DNA from: Alphaproteobacteria bacterium
GTDB taxonomy: Bacteria > Pseudomonadota > Alphaproteobacteria > Micavibrionales > Micavibrionaceae
DNA length: 64,000 bases
NCBI GenBank assembly: GCA_021775965.1
Contig: JAJFGV010000043.1
Coordinates: forward strand, 62,001 to 126,000
Reading direction: 5' to 3'
Shown in pieces: positions 44,676-54,054 of the stretch. Numbering within the stretch: the stretch's first letter is position 1; each line of letters begins with the position of its first letter. A model generated the notes under the pieces. It worked only from the letters and a program-made list of their open reading frames with translations. It did no database searches and was not told where the DNA came from. Made by a program: the position numbers and the translations under genes.

Positions 44676-45803
44676 TTAGCCGTCCTCAAGATTCATCATC
44701 ACGCCCAGCCCTGAAAGAAAACAAATCAGCGCTGGAGACCATGCTGCAAGGATTGTGGGTATCTGCCCGGAAGCGCCGAGAGCCTGCAAAAAACTTGACA
44801 TAAAAAATACAAGAAAGCCGATAAAAATTCCCAAAGCAAACAAAACCATCCCGCCTCTGAAACGCGGCGGACGCATTGAAACCGTTGCGGCCAGCAAAAC
44901 CATCGCCGCAAACATTAAAGGCTGCGAAAGCAGGCTTTGATAATAAACGCGCAATCGCGTCGCATCAAAACCGGTTTCCTCCAATGTCTGGATATAGCCG
45001 GGCAGACGCCAGAACGACATGGTTTCGGGTGAGGCAAAACTTTCCTCGATATCTTCCGGGGTTAGATGTGTTGGCAGCGCGTAAAAAATTTCATTTTGAA
45101 CCTCTTCCTGCACACGATAAATCATAACATCACTAAACAACCAGCGGCCTTTTTCCAGGGTTGCCTGCTTTGCATCGATGCGGCTTTCGAAGCGATCATC
45201 ATCACCAAAATATAAAACCGTGACGTTTTTAAGCACCCAATGGGGCTGCTCGATTTTGGCGGCATGAAGAATAACGTAATCTTTACTCTCGCCTTTTGTG
45301 TTACTTTCTGCAACGCCATCGGCGCGCTGGCGGAGCCATAAGCCTTCCTTGAAAACGGCAATCTGGTTTTGCTGGCGACTTAAATAGGTTTGCTCAAGCT
45401 GTTCATATTTACCAACGAGAAGCGAACCAACCGGGTTAAAAACAGTGACCTGAAACACCCCTACGAAAACAGCAACCCCGACAACAGGCGCCAGGAACTG
45501 CCACACCGAAAATCCTGAGGCCCTGACCACAACCAGCTCATAACGCCGGCTAAGCTGCCAAAAGGTAAACATGGCGCTGAACAAAATCGCGAAAGGGAAC
45601 AGCAACTGACCAACCTCGGGCAATTTGAGCAAGCTCATCTGTAACACCAGTGACATCGGAACATCAGGGCGCTTACCTGCCCGCCGAATAAGCTCGACCG
45701 TATCAAACAGGTAGATCACCGCCAATAGTGCCAGCAATAAAAGCAGCATGTTCATGAAATAAGTGCGCGCCAGATAACGGCTGAGCGTTGTTATAATCTT
45801 CAT
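44676..45803 (-). CDS. lptG: LPS export permease LptG
   Basis: A 375-residue LptG permease of the LptB2FG ABC transporter that extracts LPS from the inner membrane. It has the family N-terminus RYLARTYFMNMLLLLLALLA, LPEVGQLLFPFAILFSAMFT before the periplasmic beta-jellyroll domain, and C-terminal helices (FRGGMVLFALGIFIGFLVFF). Its start overlaps the lptF stop (4 bases), so both subunits are coupled. LptB, LptA and LptC are encoded at the end of the window. Confidence 0.94.
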   Translation of the reverse strand: MKIITTLSRYLARTYFMNMLLLLLALLAVIYLFDTVELIRRAGKRPDVPMSLVLQMSLLKLPEVGQLLFPFAILFSAMFTFWQLSRRYELVVVRASGFSVWQFLAPVVGVAVFVGVFQVTVFNPVGSLLVGKYEQLEQTYLSRQQNQIAVFKEGLWLRQRADGVAESNTKGESKDYVILHAAKIEQPHWVLKNVTVLYFGDDDRFESRIDAKQATLEKGRWLFSDVMIYRVQEEVQNEIFYALPTHLTPEDIEESFASPETMSFWRLPGYIQTLEETGFDATRLRVYYQSLLSQPLMFAAMVLLAATVSMRPPRFRGGMVLFALGIFIGFLVFFMSSFLQALGASGQIPTILAAWSPALICFLSGLGVMMNLEDG

Positions 45804-47002
45804 GCTGCACCCTCCGACGGCTCAGCGCCGATACCGTATAAAATCTTACGCCGCAATTTTTCACTGGCCCCGGTTAAGAAAAATGTATTCACGGCCAGCG
45901 GAACAAAAACCAATGCATGCATTAGAAACAACCCGAACCAGTTTTTCCTGGTCATCAAATTAAGATCCGCGGGCACCACATCGTCAGGCATAGTATTAGG
46001 TACACTCTGGGCCACGTTATAGGCAGCCAGAAACAAACCCTGTATAACCACGACACCACCAATCGCCAGCGCAATACGCCATCCCTGGCCACGTCGGTCC
46101 ATGGGACCAAGCAGCAAAGCATTCAGCGCAATCAACGTATAAACCAGTGCCAGAAGCGGCGCACTGACGCGGCGGTGAATTTCAATATTAAACTCACGCA
46201 GATTATCCAGATCACGTTGGTTCGACACGTCAGGATTGATGAGCTCAAAAATTGTCCGCTCGGCAGGTTTGCGCCAACGCTGTTGCACTGGGGCACTATC
46301 GGGCAGATCGATTGTATAACGTTCAAAATTCAAACGATGCAAAGCATCCTGTTTCAGATCATACTCCTGACGCGAGCCGTCATAGACAAGAACCTGATGG
46401 CCTTCATCTGTCGCCAGCACTACGCCGCGCTGCGCCAGAATTGTAGAAGGGTTGCGGCTTTCCTCGCGGCTGTCATGAATCATCAGGCCGCGCATTTCTC
46501 CATTTGGCATGCGCTCACGCATGTAAACTGTCAGGCCGGGAATAACCGCATTAAAAACGTTCTCACGAAACAGCAAGGTTGAGAATTGCGATTTAATCAT
46601 CTGCTGCATCTGTTTCATACTGCTCAGCGATTTCGGTGACGCCCACATGGTAATACTCCAAAGCATAACCGTTACAACCATCGCCAGAACCAGCGCCGGT
46701 TTAGCGAGAGACAGAGGGGATGCACCGGTGGCACGCATCACGACAATCTCTGAATCCATCGTCATGCGGTTATAGATAAAAACCGTCGACGCCATCAAAG
46801 CCAGCGGCAGAATAATTTCGAAGAAGCGCGGCAGGGTTAGCATCGTCAGAATCCAGAAAGAAAAACTCGACGCACCGGAATTAATTACCAACTCCAGAAA
46901 TTTCAGCGATTGGGTCAGGAAAACAACAACAGCCAGCGTCACGGCGATAAATATGGTCGCCACGAATAAATTCTTCAGCAGATAAAAATCAAAAATCTTC
47001 AT
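45800..47002 (-). CDS. lptF: LPS export permease LptF
   Basis: A 400-residue LptF permease, partner of LptG. Typical parts are FLTQSLKFLELVINSGASSF, LPRFFEIILPLALMASTVFI, YNRMTMDSEIVVMRATGASP and the periplasmic segment VYMRERMPNGEMRGLMIHDS. A C-terminal membrane block (RRVSAPLLALVYTLIALNAL) follows. It is the first gene of the lptFG pair and is divergent from pepA with a 78-base gap, the usual arrangement in proteobacteria. Confidence 0.95.
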   Translation of the reverse strand: MKIFDFYLLKNLFVATIFIAVTLAVVVFLTQSLKFLELVINSGASSFSFWILTMLTLPRFFEIILPLALMASTVFIYNRMTMDSEIVVMRATGASPLSLAKPALVLAMVVTVMLWSITMWASPKSLSSMKQMQQMIKSQFSTLLFRENVFNAVIPGLTVYMRERMPNGEMRGLMIHDSREESRNPSTILAQRGVVLATDEGHQVLVYDGSRQEYDLKQDALHRLNFERYTIDLPDSAPVQQRWRKPAERTIFELINPDVSNQRDLDNLREFNIEIHRRVSAPLLALVYTLIALNALLLGPMDRRGQGWRIALAIGGVVVIQGLFLAAYNVAQSVPNTMPDDVVPADLNLMTRKNWFGLFLMHALVFVPLAVNTFFLTGASEKLRRKILYGIGAEPSEGAA

Positions 47003-47080
47003 ATCTTCTGTTGTCTTTCCTTATGTCAGGAACATAGTGTATATCAGTATGAACCCTTTAAAACCAACGGGAAAAGCTTC

Positions 47081-48595
47081 ATGGGCATAAACATCACCTT
47101 TTCGAAAACAACGCGCAAAGCGCAGGATACAGCCGTTATCGTTGTTTATAGCGATAAAAAACTGAACAATCAGGCCGCTGACCTGGACAAAAAAACAGGT
47201 GGTTTTATCAAACAGGCCCTTAAAAACCATGGCAAATTCTCGGGTAAAAACGGTGAAACGCTGGCGCTTTCATTGCCGGAAAAATCACCATTTACGCAAG
47301 CCCTGCTGCTGGGCCTGGGTGATGCCTCAATGCTCACGCCGATCAAAGCCGAAGAAGCCGGCGGCAAGCTTTACATGACGTTAAAGCAAGCCGGAGCTGA
47401 AAACGTAACCTTATTCGTGGATGGACATACAAAACTGAAAACTGTCAATGAAGCCGAACTGGCTGCGCATATTGGTAACGGCATTAAGCTACGCTCCTAC
47501 ACTTTCGATCACTATAAATCGAAAAAAAAGGACACAAAGTCTGCGCTGAAATCCATCACTGTTACAACGCCGCCACAGGCCAAAGCCGCCTCACTTTTTA
47601 AAACGCTGAGCAGCGTGAGCGAGGGAACATTTCTTGCCCGTGATCTCGTCAATGAGCCACCCAACACGCTCCACCCACCACATTTTGCCAAAACCCTTCA
47701 GAGCGAACTCAAGCCGCTCGGGGTCGAGGTCAAAATCCTTGATGAAAAGGAAATGAAAAAACTCGGCATGGGCGCTATTCTAGCCGTGGGTATGGGTTCC
47801 GATCAACCACCAAGAATGGTCATCATGCGCTGGAAGGGCAATAAGAATGACAAAAGCGCGCCTGTCGCTTTTGTCGGCAAGGGCGTCACTTTTGATACTG
47901 GCGGAATTTCCATCAAACCCGCCGGCGGTATGGATGAAATGAAAATGGATATGGGCGGGGCGGCCGCTGTTTGCGGCCTGATGAAGTCTCTGGCGCTCAG
48001 AAAATCCAAAGCCAACGTCATTGGCATTGTCGGGCTCGCGGAAAACATGCCGTCTGCCAAAGCGTATAGGCCCGGCGATATTGTTAAGTCTCTCTCGGGT
48101 AAAACGATTGAGGTTCTTAATACCGATGCGGAAGGTCGGCTGGTTCTGGCTGATTGCCTGACATACGTACAAAAGACGTACAAGCCACGCATGATTATTG
48201 ACCTGGCGACATTAACCGGCGCGATGATGGTCGCACTGGGCCATGAATATTGCGGCAGCTTTGTGAATGATAATTCACTTTGGGAGAAGATGGAAAAGGC
48301 CAGCGCTATCAGCGGCGAAAAACTCTGGCGTATGCCGCTTGATCCGCTGTGGAAGCAGGAAATGGAAAGCGCCACAGCAGATCTTCAGAATCTTGGGAAA
48401 ACGCGTTATGCCGGTGCCTGTACCGCCGCAGGATTTTTGGAGCATTTCATCGAAGGCAAAACGCCATGGGCCCATATGGATATAGCCGGCACCGCTTGGC
48501 GTAAATCCGACAAGCCGACCTCGCCCAGATTTGGAACGGGCTTTGGTGTACGTGTCCTCGACAGGCTAGTCGCCGACAATTACGAGAAAAAATGA
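47081..48595 (+). CDS. pepA: Leucyl aminopeptidase PepA (M17)
   Basis: A 504-residue cytosol aminopeptidase. The metal and catalytic motifs are complete: GKGVTFDTGGISIKPAGGMD from about residue 268, KMDMGGAAAV, and NTDAEGRLVLADCLTY at about 347-362. It forms hexamers with two metal ions and trims N-terminal residues from peptides; E. coli PepA also binds DNA in Xer recombination. The next gene starts within its stop region (ATGA overlap). Confidence 0.96.
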   Translation: MGINITFSKTTRKAQDTAVIVVYSDKKLNNQAADLDKKTGGFIKQALKNHGKFSGKNGETLALSLPEKSPFTQALLLGLGDASMLTPIKAEEAGGKLYMTLKQAGAENVTLFVDGHTKLKTVNEAELAAHIGNGIKLRSYTFDHYKSKKKDTKSALKSITVTTPPQAKAASLFKTLSSVSEGTFLARDLVNEPPNTLHPPHFAKTLQSELKPLGVEVKILDEKEMKKLGMGAILAVGMGSDQPPRMVIMRWKGNKNDKSAPVAFVGKGVTFDTGGISIKPAGGMDEMKMDMGGAAAVCGLMKSLALRKSKANVIGIVGLAENMPSAKAYRPGDIVKSLSGKTIEVLNTDAEGRLVLADCLTYVQKTYKPRMIIDLATLTGAMMVALGHEYCGSFVNDNSLWEKMEKASAISGEKLWRMPLDPLWKQEMESATADLQNLGKTRYAGACTAAGFLEHFIEGKTPWAHMDIAGTAWRKSDKPTSPRFGTGFGVRVLDRLVADNYEKK

Positions 48596-49566
48596 GTAAA
48601 ACTCTAGCAAAACAAAAACAGGCCGTACGTATAACCAAAGCCGTGCGCGATAGCATTAAAGGCCCGGCTTCATCCGACCCCGTCGCAAAGCAATACATAC
48701 CGCAAGATGCGAAAGCTTATGTCCTGCCCGTTGAGCGCCGTGACCCGATTGGTGACGATGTGCATACGCCCGTCACAGGTATTGTCCATCGCTATCCCGA
48801 CCGCGTGCTTTTTAAAGTCGCCAATGTTTGTGCGGTGTATTGCCGCTATTGTTTCCGCAAGGAAATGATTGGGCCTGGCACCAAAACTCTGTCACAAGAT
48901 GAGATCGATGGCGCCCTGCAATATATCCGTAGCCATTCTGATATCTGGGAAGTAATCCTGACCGGTGGCGATCCGCTCATTCTTTCGCCGCGCCAGCTCT
49001 CCGCTATCATCGACAATCTTTGTTCCATCGAACACGTACAGGTCGTACGTATTCATACACGCGTGCCGATTGCCGATCCTGAAAGAATTACGGAAGAACT
49101 TTGCAAAGCTTTGAAGCGAGACAAAGCCATTTATGTTGCGGTCCATATCAACCACGCGCAGGAAATCACTGTCGATGTTAAACGCGCACTGAATGATTTG
49201 CATGCGGCTGGATGTATCTTGCTGTCGCAATCGGTGCTGCTCAAAGGCGTCAATGATGATGCCGGCACGTTGGAGGATTTGTTCCGCCAACTCACAGCGC
49301 TGCGGGTGAAACCTTATTACCTCCATCATCCCGATCTTGCCCCCGGCACCAGCCATTTTCGTGGTTCGATCAAAAAGGGCCAGCGCATTATGAAAGAGCT
49401 TTTGGGGCGGCTATCAGGCATCGCCCAGCCGACCTATATGCTCGATATTCCCGACGGCTACGGCAAGGTACCGCTGACACCGTGCTACTTAAATGAAATT
49501 GACGATAACGAATTTATGGTCGAAGATTATCAGGGCTGCAAACATTCCTACCCACCGAAAGACTAA
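48592..49566 (+). CDS. Lysine-2,3-aminomutase-like radical SAM protein
   Basis: A 324-residue radical SAM enzyme of the KamA/EpmB superfamily. The iron-sulfur cluster cysteines are Cys80, Cys84 and Cys87 in CAVYCRYCF; TGGDPLILS follows, and the probable PLP-binding Lys292 lies in DGYGKVPL. The protein is close to EpmB (EF-P lysine aminomutase) in size and lacks the C-terminal zinc/tetramer part of full KamA. Whether it acts on EF-P or free lysine is not decidable here; no epmA or efp is adjacent. It is inserted between pepA and holC and coupled to pepA. Confidence 0.88.
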   Translation: MSKTLAKQKQAVRITKAVRDSIKGPASSDPVAKQYIPQDAKAYVLPVERRDPIGDDVHTPVTGIVHRYPDRVLFKVANVCAVYCRYCFRKEMIGPGTKTLSQDEIDGALQYIRSHSDIWEVILTGGDPLILSPRQLSAIIDNLCSIEHVQVVRIHTRVPIADPERITEELCKALKRDKAIYVAVHINHAQEITVDVKRALNDLHAAGCILLSQSVLLKGVNDDAGTLEDLFRQLTALRVKPYYLHHPDLAPGTSHFRGSIKKGQRIMKELLGRLSGIAQPTYMLDIPDGYGKVPLTPCYLNEIDDNEFMVEDYQGCKHSYPPKD

Positions 49567-49568
49567 TT

Positions 49569-50015
49569 ATGACTGAGATTCGTTTTTACCATTTAGAGCG
49601 CCAAAGTCAGGATCAGGTTTTGCCGACGCTGCTTGCCAAAGCGCTCGATGGCGGCCACCGCATTGTTGTTAAAACCGCTGATGATTCTCAAACGCAACGT
49701 CTCAATGAATATCTCTGGACCTATAATCCCGACAACTTCCTGCCCCATGGCAGCAAGAAAGATGGCAATGCCGAGCTGCAACCTATCTGGCTTTCCAGCA
49801 AAGACGAAAATCCAAACAGCGCCGATGTATTAATCGTCACGCAAGGCAGTGAGACAGCCATGTCCAGTGATTTTTCTTTATGCTGTGAAATGCTAGATGG
49901 TCATGACGGTGACGCGATTAAAGCCGCACGTGCACGATGGAAAGATTATAAGGAAGATGGACATAGTGTGACCTACTGGCAACAAGGCGAGCGCGGCTGG
50001 GAAGAAAAAGGATAG
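49569..50015 (+). CDS. holC: DNA polymerase III subunit chi
   Basis: A 148-residue HolC protein: EIRFYHLERQSQDQVLPTLL, NEYLWTYNPDNFLPHG and ADVLIVTQGSE are the family hallmarks. Chi links the clamp loader to single-stranded DNA-binding protein. It starts 3 bases after the radical SAM gene. pepA and holC are commonly neighbours; here one gene separates them. Confidence 0.93.
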   Translation: MTEIRFYHLERQSQDQVLPTLLAKALDGGHRIVVKTADDSQTQRLNEYLWTYNPDNFLPHGSKKDGNAELQPIWLSSKDENPNSADVLIVTQGSETAMSSDFSLCCEMLDGHDGDAIKAARARWKDYKEDGHSVTYWQQGERGWEEKG

Positions 50016-50021
50016 GCTAAA

Positions 50022-51272
50022 TTGGAAGCACTCTTGCATCTGGCGATTATCTGGACGTCTGTTTTTATCGCCGCCATTTTTGCGCACAAGACCCGCCTCA
50101 CTCCCGTTTTGTTTTTCCTGTTTATGGGCGCACTACTGGTAAATACCGGGCTGCTGCCACATGAAAGTGATCCGTTTATTCGCGGCTTTGCAGAAGTCGG
50201 CATCATTGTCATCATGTTTGCTCTCGGCTTTGAGGAAAACACTGCCAATTTCATCAAGAGCATAAAGCGGGCCTGGGGTATAGCCCTGTTTGGCGCTCTG
50301 GGGCCTTTTATTACCGCCTATAGCATTGCCGAATATTTCTGGGATACCACCAATATCTCGATGATGTGCGGGCTGGCGATGGCCTCGACGACGGTTTCGC
50401 TGACTATGGTTTCATTAAGGAGCGAAGGCCTGCATAACACACCTGCAGCGCGTGGCATTATGACCTCGGCGGTCGTTGATAACATTTCTTCCCTAATCCT
50501 CGTTGCACTTCTTGTGCCGCTGGCAACCGGTCAAACAATCGCCAGCGTAGCCGGTATTGGTCTGATCATTGCCAAAGCCGTAGGATTTTTTGTCATCGTT
50601 ATGCTCATAGCCAGATGGGTCTTACCGCATGAAAGGCCGCACTGGCTTTCTCGTATCCCTGTCATCGGCCATTACGGCATCAAGCATGTATTGAGCTTTG
50701 GTGAAGGCGAACAATCTGTTCTGACCGTGCTTTTGATCGCGCTACTTTCGGGGTTGCTAGCCCATGAGTTTGGCTTTCACCCGGCGGTCGGCGCTTATAT
50801 AGCCGGGCTGATTTTAAAGGAAGAATATTTCCGCTCCACCAAAAATCCCGATGCTAGTTTTTATGAAAGTACCAAGCGCATCATAGATTCGGTTGCATTT
50901 TCCTGGATTGGACCTGTGTTTTTTGTCGAGCTCGGCACAAAAATTATTTTTGACTGGGATATTTTTGTTTCTGTCATTCCACAGACGGCTTTGATGACCG
51001 GCGGAATTATAGCCGCACAAATTGTTTTTGCTTCACTGGCCGCACGTTACATCGGAAAATTTAAAATGGAAGAAGCGCTGATGATTGGCTTTGGTATGTT
51101 GGGCCGCGCAGAGCTTGCTTTTGTCGTGATGGATATTGCCTATGTTCAAAACAAGATTTTCAGCACGGAAGTTTTTTACACACTGATGTTTACCACGTTT
51201 TGCTTGAATGTTTGCGTGCCGATTACAATTAAGCTTTGGAAACCGTATTTTAATAAGGCTATAAAAAGCTAG
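50022..51272 (+). CDS. CPA2-type cation/proton antiporter
   Basis: A 416-residue sodium/proton exchanger-domain protein with about 12 hydrophobic segments. It carries the Kef/NapA-type features MFALGFEENTANFIKSIKRA and FGFHPAVGAYIAGLILKEEY near residue 252, and has no C-terminal TrkA-N domain. The ion (Na+ or K+) is not predictable. The start is TTG at 50022, supported by AAGGATAGG upstream and by the position of the first helix; no ATG fits. It follows holC by 6 bases, so transcription is probably shared. Its stop overlaps the cytochrome c gene tail to tail. Confidence 0.88.
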   Translation: MEALLHLAIIWTSVFIAAIFAHKTRLTPVLFFLFMGALLVNTGLLPHESDPFIRGFAEVGIIVIMFALGFEENTANFIKSIKRAWGIALFGALGPFITAYSIAEYFWDTTNISMMCGLAMASTTVSLTMVSLRSEGLHNTPAARGIMTSAVVDNISSLILVALLVPLATGQTIASVAGIGLIIAKAVGFFVIVMLIARWVLPHERPHWLSRIPVIGHYGIKHVLSFGEGEQSVLTVLLIALLSGLLAHEFGFHPAVGAYIAGLILKEEYFRSTKNPDASFYESTKRIIDSVAFSWIGPVFFVELGTKIIFDWDIFVSVIPQTALMTGGIIAAQIVFASLAARYIGKFKMEEALMIGFGMLGRAELAFVVMDIAYVQNKIFSTEVFYTLMFTTFCLNVCVPITIKLWKPYFNKAIKS

Positions 51273-52057
51273 TTATTAAGCTCAATCATTTTCTTCGGGG
51301 CTTCTGGTGTTACCTTTTCCAAAATTTCTTCAATGATTTCCTGAGGCGTTTCCTCTACAGCAGGCTTCTTTGCGGGTATTACCGTTATCTCATCGCCAGC
51401 ATGAGGTTCAACTTTCGTAGCCTTTTCAGCTTCCTGCTCTATTTCTTCACCAGCCTCAGGCGTAACGTCGGCCATATCTTCCTCCGGTGGAGCAAGCTCA
51501 GCCGCCTCCGCTGCAATTTCAGAATCGCCGGGCAGTGATTTCGGGGAATCAGATAATGTGCGCAACCATGCAATCATCGCCGCACGGTCTTCGGGTTTTT
51601 TTAAACCGATAAAATTCATCTTGGTGCCGGATACAAATTTCTTGGGCTTCCACAGGAATTTATTCAAATCGGTATAGCCCCATTTGCCGCCCATTTCCAT
51701 CATGCCGGACGAATAACCGAAACCGGATGCACCACCTTTGCTTGATCCAACCACACCCCAAAGAGTTGGCCCCGTTTTCACAGGCCCGCCTTTATCAAAC
51801 GAATGACAGGATGCACAGGCTTTGGAGAGTTTTTTACCTTTTTCAACATCCGCAGAAGCCACCAGATGCAATACCGGCTCAGCCAGTTTTTCGACCGCCG
51901 CACCGCCACCAGAACTTTCAACTCCTTCAATCGCCACCGCATCTTTTTCCAGCGCATGGGCATGAATAACGTTTTCAGCAACAAAACCCGCAAACATGGC
52001 GGTAATACCGGCCACAAGCACGGCTGCAAAGATTTTGTTAAATTCAAAACTATTCAT
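51269..52057 (-). CDS. Membrane-anchored cytochrome c with acidic C-terminal extension
   Basis: A 262-residue class I cytochrome c. An N-terminal hydrophobic anchor (about 9-27) leads to the heme domain with CASCH (Cys81, Cys84, His85) and the axial Met147 in GTKMNF. The domain matches CycM/cytochrome c552-type carriers that feed oxidases. After about residue 165 comes an extension of roughly 95 residues rich in Glu, Ala and Pro, unusual in length and of unknown role. It is divergent from pheA, the customary alphaproteobacterial neighbour of cycM. Confidence 0.9.
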   Translation of the reverse strand: MNSFEFNKIFAAVLVAGITAMFAGFVAENVIHAHALEKDAVAIEGVESSGGGAAVEKLAEPVLHLVASADVEKGKKLSKACASCHSFDKGGPVKTGPTLWGVVGSSKGGASGFGYSSGMMEMGGKWGYTDLNKFLWKPKKFVSGTKMNFIGLKKPEDRAAMIAWLRTLSDSPKSLPGDSEIAAEAAELAPPEEDMADVTPEAGEEIEQEAEKATKVEPHAGDEITVIPAKKPAVEETPQEIIEEILEKVTPEAPKKMIELNN

Positions 52058-52188
52058 GGAAATCTGAGTCTTTTGGTTGGAGAAAATCCTTTTCTAAAGA
52101 AAATATACGCAGAGAGCTGGCTTTTGTCGACATAGATATACGCATTGCGTATATTCATTCAACTGAAAAATATAGATAAAGGGTCGTT

Positions 52189-53037
52189 ATGTCAGATCAG
52201 TATAAACGCATCGCTTTTCAGGGAGAGCCCGGAGCCTACTCCGACCTCGCCTGTCGCACGGTTTACGAAGGGTTAGAGACCCTACCATGCGAAACCTTTG
52301 TCGACACTTTTCAGGCCGTGCAGCAAGGCAAGGCAGACCTCGCAATGATTCCGGTGGATAATACCATCGCAGGGCGCGTGGCCGATGTGCATCATCTGAT
52401 GCCCGGCAGTGATCTGTTCATTATTGGCGAATATTTCCTGCCTGTGCGTCATATGTTGCTGGGCGTGAAGGGTACAAAAAAGGAAGATTTAAAGCATATC
52501 CATAGCCATGTTCATGCGCTGCCGCAATGCCGCAAGTCTATCCAAAGCCTTGGTCTACAAGCGCATGTTCATGCTGATACCGCCGGCGCCGCCAAAGAAG
52601 TATCCGAGCGCGGTGAATCGGAGCATGCAGCAATTGCCTCGGCGCTAGCCGCAGAGATTTACGGGCTGGATATTTTGCAAGAAGACATCCAGGACGAAGG
52701 TCACAACACAACACGGTTTATGATCTTATCGCCGGAGCCACAGATCCCCGAATATGAAGACGGCATTGACGTTATCACCAGCGTCATTTTCGAAGTGCGC
52801 AATATCCCAGCGGCGCTGTATAAGTCTCTCGGCGGTTTTGCGACCAATAATGTGAATATGTTGAAACTAGAATCTTATGTCGACCCGCAGTTCCAGGCCG
52901 CGAGTTTTTATGCCGATGTCGAAGGCCACCCGGAAAGCCAGCCGCTACAGCTGGCTCTGGAGGAGCTAGGATTTTATGCCAAGGATGTGAAATATCTCGG
53001 CACCTACCCGGCACATGAGTTCAGGAAAAGCAGCTAA
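52189..53037 (+). CDS. pheA: Prephenate dehydratase
   Basis: A 282-residue monofunctional prephenate dehydratase of phenylalanine synthesis. The catalytic domain has AFQGEPGAYSDLACRTVY, ADLAMIPVDNTIAGRV and HNTTRFMILS (the Thr-Arg-Phe motif). An ACT domain follows at about 190-275 (TSVIFEVRNIPAALYKSLGG, NMLKLESYVD), giving feedback control by phenylalanine. No chorismate mutase domain is fused. It is divergent from the cytochrome c gene. Confidence 0.96.
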   Translation: MSDQYKRIAFQGEPGAYSDLACRTVYEGLETLPCETFVDTFQAVQQGKADLAMIPVDNTIAGRVADVHHLMPGSDLFIIGEYFLPVRHMLLGVKGTKKEDLKHIHSHVHALPQCRKSIQSLGLQAHVHADTAGAAKEVSERGESEHAAIASALAAEIYGLDILQEDIQDEGHNTTRFMILSPEPQIPEYEDGIDVITSVIFEVRNIPAALYKSLGGFATNNVNMLKLESYVDPQFQAASFYADVEGHPESQPLQLALEELGFYAKDVKYLGTYPAHEFRKSS

Positions 53038-53124
53038 GACCCAAAAAAGTGAAATTCTTCCTTGATTTAGCCTAACCCCGTCATGTTAGGGTAAGTGAAA
53101 CTAAGACCAAGATAAGGAGTTATT

Positions 53125-53481
53125 ATGCCCTCACATGCCGAACTGGCCTCCAAGCTTTTGATCGATGCCGCAGCGTTTTTCCGTACGCTGGCCGAACAAA
53201 ATGAACCTCTCAAAGAACAGATGAACGAAAACGCCAATGTCTTTGATCAAATGGCGGCGCTACTTTCGCAAAGCCCAACCGGCGATCTGGACGGCACACC
53301 ACACGCAGAGCTGGCCGGTAAGCTCCTCAAAGATGCTGCAACGTTTTTCACCACGCTGGCGGAACAAAACGAACCGCTGAAAGAACAGATGAGCGAGAAC
53401 GCCGCTGTCTACAGCCAGATCGGCGACCTTGTTATGCAGGACCCGCAAGGCGAATTGGGCGAAGCCGGCGGCGCACCGTAA
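53125..53481 (+). CDS. Small protein of two internal repeats, unknown
   Basis: A 118-residue soluble protein built from two tandem helical repeats of about 50 residues. The first begins HAELASKLLIDAAAFFRTLA and contains EQNEPLKEQM; the second begins HAELAGKLLKDAATFFTTLA and contains the same EQNEPLKEQM. The repeats are alike in over half of the positions. The tail is Gly- and Ala-rich. No family is recognised. AAGGAG gives a good ribosome site. It stands alone between pheA and a minus-strand unknown gene. Confidence 0.8.
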   Translation: MPSHAELASKLLIDAAAFFRTLAEQNEPLKEQMNENANVFDQMAALLSQSPTGDLDGTPHAELAGKLLKDAATFFTTLAEQNEPLKEQMSENAAVYSQIGDLVMQDPQGELGEAGGAP

Positions 53482-53486
53482 AACGC

Positions 53487-53855
53487 CTATAACGGCCAGA
53501 TATAGTGCCCGGCCAGAAAAGCAAAAATACAGCAGATAGCCCCTAGAATAATAAGCGGCACAATGCCGATCTCACGCTCTGGATTGGTTTCATAGATTTT
53601 AATGGTGGTGCCTGTGGTGCGGTTATGGTGAGGATCTGTGACACGTTTTTTGACTTCAATTTTTTGGTATTTTTTCTGTTCATACAGCCTTTCGGCTTTC
53701 TTTAACGCACGATGATTATTGCTTGTCGTCAAGACCAGTTCCCAGTCATGCAGCCCGTCACCATATTCGTCGGGGAAAAAATAACCATAGACCAGATATT
53801 CTATCAGCGGCTCCCCTGAGCTTTGTGTTTGTGACTTTATTTGCACCAAATTCAT
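53487..53855 (-). CDS. Hypothetical tail-anchored membrane protein
   Basis: A 122-residue protein with a charged soluble part and one hydrophobic helix at the C-terminus (IVPLIILGAICCIFAFLAGH), so it is probably anchored with its N-terminus in the cytoplasm. The soluble part contains LVYGYFFPDEYGDGLHDWEL and a Lys-rich stretch. No family is recognised. It converges with the repeat protein gene. Confidence 0.6.
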   Translation of the reverse strand: MNLVQIKSQTQSSGEPLIEYLVYGYFFPDEYGDGLHDWELVLTTSNNHRALKKAERLYEQKKYQKIEVKKRVTDPHHNRTTGTTIKIYETNPEREIGIVPLIILGAICCIFAFLAGHYIWPL

Positions 53856-54054
53856 GGGCCCGCCCTTCCTATATTACGTAATGTGCGCCCTATAAAGCCC
53901 CAAAAAAGTTAACACTTCGTTAACAAATGCTTTTTTTAGCCATTAAATCCACGGTTTTCTTGTTTTTATGTCCAAAGCTTTGTATTCTAGGAGTATAATT
54001 TTTTTCCGGCCCTGTTCAGGGGTCCCCTTCATTCCTACTCAAGAAACGAGCATC

